A DNA stretch of 64,000 nt from Pseudeuparius sepicola. Lineage: Eukaryota; Arthropoda; Insecta; Coleoptera; Anthribidae. Position numbers and translations under genes: made by a program. The notes beneath the pieces were generated by a model. The model had not been told where the DNA came from, did not search any database, and worked only from the letters and a program-made list of their open reading frames with translations. The stretch lies in the NCBI GenBank assembly GCA_963920635.1, contig OY987298.1:141954257-142018256 (forward strand), given 5' to 3'. Below, one piece after another: positions 60,222 through 64,000 of this stretch. The stretch's first letter is position 1, and each line of letters opens with the position of its first letter.

Positions 60222-62292
60222 GATTCGTTGTGGATAGTTAGAATAGGTGGCCTTAAACTAATTTCCGTGAAAATAAAAGTCATGCAAGTGAAAACGGCGG
60301 TTTTCCCGATTTTTTTAAGTTTTTCGGTCTTGGGGGTGGAAAGGGGTGAAGACGAGGTTCGCAAATTCTGATTCTTTGTGGATAGTTAGAATAGGTGGCC
60401 TTAAACTAATTTCCGTGAAAAGAAAAGTCATGCAAGTGAAAACGGCGGTTTTCCCGATTTTTTACGTTTTTCGGTCTTGGGGGTGGAAAGGGGTGAAGAC
60501 GAGGTTCGCAAATTCTGATTATTTGTGGATAGTTAGAATAGGTGGCCTTAAACTAATTTCCGTGAAAAGAAAAGTCATGCAAGTGAAAACGGCGGTTTCC
60601 CCGATTATTTACGTTTTTCGGTCTTGAGGGTGGAAAGGGGTGAAGACGAGGTTCGCAAATTCTGATTCTTCGTGGATAGTTAGAATAGGTGGCCTTAAAC
60701 TAATTTCTGTGAAAAGAAAAGTCATGCAAGTGAAAACGGCGGTTTCCCCGATTTTTTTACGTTTTTCGGTCTTGGGGGTGGAAAGGGGTGAAGACGAGGT
60801 TCGCAAATTCTGATTATTTGTGGATAGTTAGAATAGGTGGCCTTAAACTAATTTCCGTGAAAATAAAAGTCATGCAAGTGAAAACGGCCGTTTTCCCGAT
60901 TTTTTTACGTTTTTCGGTCTTGGGGGTGGAAAGGGGTGAAGACGAGGTTCGCAAATTCTGATTCTTCGTGGATAGTTAGAATAGGTGGCCTTAAACTAAT
61001 TTCCCTGAAAAGAAAAGTCATGCAAGTGAAAACGGCGGTTTTCCCGATTTTTTAAAGTTTTTCGGTCTTGGGGGTGGAAAGGAATGAAGACGAGGTTCGC
61101 AAATTCTGATTCTTTGTGGATAGTTAGAATAGGTGGCCTTAAACTAATTTCCGTGAAAATAAAAGTCATGCAAGTGAAAACGGCCGTTTTCCCGATTTTT
61201 TTAGGTTTTTCGGTCTTGGGGGTGGAAAGGGGTGAAGACGAGGTTCTCAAATTCTGATTCTTTGTGGATAGTTAGAATAGGTGGCCTTAAACTAATTTCC
61301 GTGAAAAGAAAAGTCATGCAAGTGAAAACGGCGGTTTTCCCTATTTTTTAAAGTTTTTCGGTCTTGGGGGTGGAAAGGGGTGAAGACGAGGTTCGCAAAT
61401 TCTGATTCTTTGTGGATAGTTAGAATAGGTGGCCTTAAACTAATTTCCGTGAAAATAAAAGTCATGCAAGTGAAAACGGCCGTTTTCCCGATTTTTTTTA
61501 GGTTTTTCGGTCTTGGGGGTGGAAAGGGGTGAAGACGAGGTTCGCAAATTCTGATTCTTTGTGGATAGTTAGAATAGGTGGCCTTAAACTAATTTCCGTG
61601 AAAAGAAAAGTCATGCAAGTAAAAACGGCCGTTTTCCCGATTTTTTTAGGTTTTTCGGTCTTGGGGGTGGAAAGGGGTGAAGACGAGGTTCGCAAATTCT
61701 GATTCTTTGTGGATAGTTAGAATAGGTGGCCTTAAACTAATTTCCGTGAAAAGAAAAGTCATGCAAGTGAAAACGGCGGTTTTCCCGATTTTTTTAAGTT
61801 TTTCGGTCTTGGGGGTGGAAAGGGGTGAAGACGAGGTTCGCAAATTCTGATTCTTTGTGGATAGTTAGAATAGGTGGCCTTAAACTAATTTCCGTGAAAA
61901 TAAAAGTCATGCAAGTGAAAACGGCCGTTTTCCCGATTTTTTTACGTTTTTCGGTCTTGGGGGTGGAAAGGGGTGAAGACGAGGTTCGCAAATTCTGATT
62001 CTTCGTGGATAGTTAGAATAGGTGGCCTTAAACTAATTTCCCATAAAAGAAAAGTCATGCAAGTGAAAACGGCGGTTTTCCCGATTTTTTAAAGTTTTTC
62101 GGTCTTGGGGGTGGAAAGGGGTGAAGACGAGGTTCGCAAATTCCGATTCTTTGTGGATAGTTAGAATAGGTGGCCTTAAACTAATTTCCGTGAAAAGAAA
62201 AGTCATGCAAGTGAAAACGGCGGCTTCCCCGATTTTTTTACGTTTTTCGGTCTTGGGGGTGGAAAGGGGTGAAGACGAGGTTCGCAAATTCT
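59187..62292. repeat. 21-mer HOR, copy 1 (3,106 bp)
   Basis: Twenty-one monomers overlapping the end of the 30-mer. It includes the 147-bp GTGAAACGGCGG unit (59697), three successive T7AAG monomers with AAAATAAAAG or AAAAGAAAAG, a GATTATTTACG variant near 60602, cassette 9, an A/B chimera and a CCCATAAAAG monomer (62040). GATTCGTTG near 60223 is private. Confidence 0.82.
60960..61552. repeat. Marker cassette copy 9
   Basis: Standard markers plus GAGGTTCTCAAATT near 61246, which I saw nowhere else. It is followed by an A/B chimera (61553-61700), so it belongs with copies 4 and 8 rather than with copies 1 to 3. Confidence 0.88.
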
Positions 62293-64000
62293 GATTATTT
62301 GTGGATAGTTAGAATAGGTGGCCTTAAACTAATTTCCGTGAAAATAAAAGTCATGCAAGTGAAAACGGCCGTTTTCCCGATTTTTTTACGTTTTTCGGTC
62401 TTGGGGGTGGAAAGGGGTGAAGACGAGGTTCGCAAATTCTGATTCTTCGTGGATAGTTAGAATAGGTGGCCTTCAACTAATTTCCCTGAAAAGAAAAGTC
62501 ATGCAAGTGAAAACGGCGGTTTTCCCGATTTTTTAAAGTTTTTCGGTCTTGGGGGTGGAAAGGGGTGAAGACGAGGTTCGCAAATTCTGATTCTTTGTGG
62601 ATAGTTAGAATAGGTGGCCTTAAACTAATTTCCGTGAAAATAAAAGTCATGCAAGTGAAAACGGCCGTTTTCCCGATTTTTTTAGGTTTTTCGGTCTTGG
62701 GGGTGGAAAGGGGTGAAGACGAGGTTCGCAAATTCTGATTCTTTGTGGATAGTTAGAATAGGTGGCCTTAAACTAATCTCCGTGAAAAGAAAAGTCATGC
62801 AAGTGAAACGGCGGTTTTCCCGATTTTTTAAAGTTTTTCGGTCTTGGGGGTGGAAAGGGGTGAAGACGAGGTTCGCAAATTCTGATTCTTTGTGGATAGT
62901 TAGAATAGGTGGCCTTAAACTAATTTCCGTGAAAATAAAAGTCATGCAAGTGAAAACGGCCGTTTTCCCGATTTTTTTAGGTTTTTCGGTCTTGGGGGTG
63001 GAAAGGGGTGAAGACGAGGTTCGCAAATTCTGATTCTTTGTGGATAGTTAGAATAGGTGGCCTTAAACTAATTTCCGTGAAAAGAAAAGTCATGCAAGTG
63101 AAAACGGCGGTTTTCCCGATTTTTTTAAGTTTTTCGGTCTTGGGGGTGGAAAGGGGTGAAGACGAGGTTCGCAAATTCTGATTCTTTGTGGATAGTTAGA
63201 ATAGGTGGCCTTAAACTAATTTCCGTGAAAATAAAAGTCATGCAAGTGAAAACGGCGGTTTTCCCGATTTTTTTAAGTTTTTCGGTCTTGGGGGTGGAAA
63301 GGGGTGAAGACGAGGTTCGCAAATTCTGATTCTTTGTGGATAGTTAGAATAGGTGGCCTTAAACTAATTTCCGTGAAAATAAAAGTCATGCAAGTGAAAA
63401 CGGCGGTTTTCCCGATTTTTTTAAGTTTTTCGGTCTTGGGGGTGGAAAGGGGTGAAGACGAGGTTCGCAAATTCTGATTCTTTGTGGATAGTTAGAATAG
63501 GTGGCCTTAAACTAATTTCCGTGAAAAGAAAAGTCATGCAAGTGAAAACGGCGGTTTTCCCGATTTTTTACGTTTTTCGGTCTTGGGGGTGGAAAGGGGT
63601 GAAGACGAGGTTCGCAAATTCTGATTATTTGTGGATAGTTAGAATAGGTGGCCTTAAACTAATTTCCGTGAAAAGAAAAGTCATGCAAGTGAAAACGGCG
63701 GTTTCCCCGATTTTTTACGTTTTTCGGTCTTGAGGGTGGAAAGGGGTGAAGACGAGGTTCGCAAATTCTGATTCTTCGTGGATAGTTAGAATAGGTGGCC
63801 TTAAACTAATTTCCGTGAAAAGAAAAGTCATGCAAGTGAAAACGGCGGTTTCCCCGATTTTTTTACGTTTTTCGGTCTTGGGGGTGGAAAGGGGTGAAGA
63901 CGAGGTTCGCAAATTCTGATTATTTGTGGATAGTTAGAATAGGTGGCCTTAAACTAATTTCCGTGAAAATAAAAGTCATGCAAGTGAAAACGGCCGTTTT
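62293..64000. repeat. 21-mer HOR, copy 2 (partial, runs off the window)
   Basis: Follows copy 1 at an offset of 3,106 bp to the window edge. Differences include AATCTCCGTG near 62775 where copy 1 has AATTTCCTTG, and GATTTTTTACG where copy 1 has GATTATTTACG. The array clearly continues beyond 64000, ending here inside a type B palindrome. Confidence 0.82.

Larger units (their letters stand above)
1..64000. repeat. Uninterrupted 148-bp satellite array, about 432 monomers
   Basis: Every part of the window is a copy of one monomer in one orientation. Constant anchors recur every 148 bp: GTGGATAG near position 9, GGTGGCCTTAAACTA near 25, GTCATGCAAGTGAAAA near 58, TTTTTCGGTC near 99, GGTGGAAAGGGGTGAAGACG near 114 and TTCGCAAATTCT at the end. 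The same landmark at 243 and 63715 is 429 monomers apart with a net loss of only 20 bp, so length is tightly held. Monomers differ at a limited set of positions. No inversion, insertion of foreign sequence or gap was seen. Such arrays are characteristic of eukaryotic centromeres and heterochromatin; the centromeric assignment is inference. The array continues past both window edges. Confidence 0.98.

Noticed and set aside
1..64000. CRISPR array
   Set aside because: The whole unit is repeated, with no unique spacers between short repeats, and no cas genes are present. The unit length and purity are those of satellite DNA.
1..64000. rDNA spacer repeats, telomere repeats or a protein-coding minisatellite
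   Set aside because: No rRNA sequence flanks or interrupts the array, there is no TTAGGG or TTTAGGG-like run, and a 148-bp period cannot keep a reading frame.

Overview
The whole 64 kb window is one uninterrupted head-to-tail satellite DNA array. The monomer is about 148 bp and about 41% GC by count on a representative copy. Counting by phase gives roughly 432 complete monomers plus a partial one at the right edge, all in the same orientation. I found no unique sequence, no transposon, no RNA gene and no credible protein gene. The many short open frames are read-through of the satellite. An array of this purity, with a monomer close to one nucleosome core and layered higher-order repeats (HORs), points to a eukaryotic chromosome, most likely a centromeric or pericentromeric block. 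The monomer length is typical of plant centromeric satellites, but I do not recognise the sequence and cannot name the organism.

Monomers fall into three intergrading classes, set by a few diagnostic positions (numbered from the start of gattct). Type A has AAGAAAAG near position 53, GGCGGTTTT at 75-83 and a T6 run followed by AAAG. Type B has AATAAAAG, GGCCGTTTT (which completes a 16-bp perfect palindrome) and T7 followed by AGG or ACG. Type C has AAGAAAAG, GGCGGTTTCCCC and T7 followed by ACG, often with GATTATTTG or GATTCTTCG at its start and GAGGGTGG near position 112.

Layout. 1-1784 is a truncated copy of a 13-monomer HOR. 1785-6803 is a mosaic with dimer and trimer duplications. 6804-10653 is two copies of the 1,925-bp 13-mer HOR. 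10654-16129 is a marker-rich stretch with little internal periodicity. 16130-18793 is two copies of a 1,332-bp 9-mer HOR. 17758-24560 is two copies of a 3.40-kb 23-mer HOR, and 24561-28113 is mosaic. 28114 to about 33190 is a 2,961-bp 20-mer repeat. 31673-53174 is a near-identical second copy of 7107-28757 (offset about 24,566 bp), carrying the 13-mer, 9-mer and 23-mer HORs with it. 51348-60221 is two copies of a 4.44-kb 30-mer HOR. 59187-64000 is one and a half copies of a 3,106-bp 21-mer HOR.

There are no interacting genes. The biology is in how the array evolves: repeated unequal exchange with varying register, single-monomer deletions that leave perfect 148-bp chimeras, an in-register conversion-like patch, and a four-monomer marker cassette scattered nine times. 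Within each monomer, A/T tracts phased at about 10 bp, and in one class a palindrome, are candidate structural signals for nucleosome placement or centromere identity. All coordinates and comparisons were made by eye. Block boundaries are uncertain by up to about one monomer where neighbouring monomers are alike.
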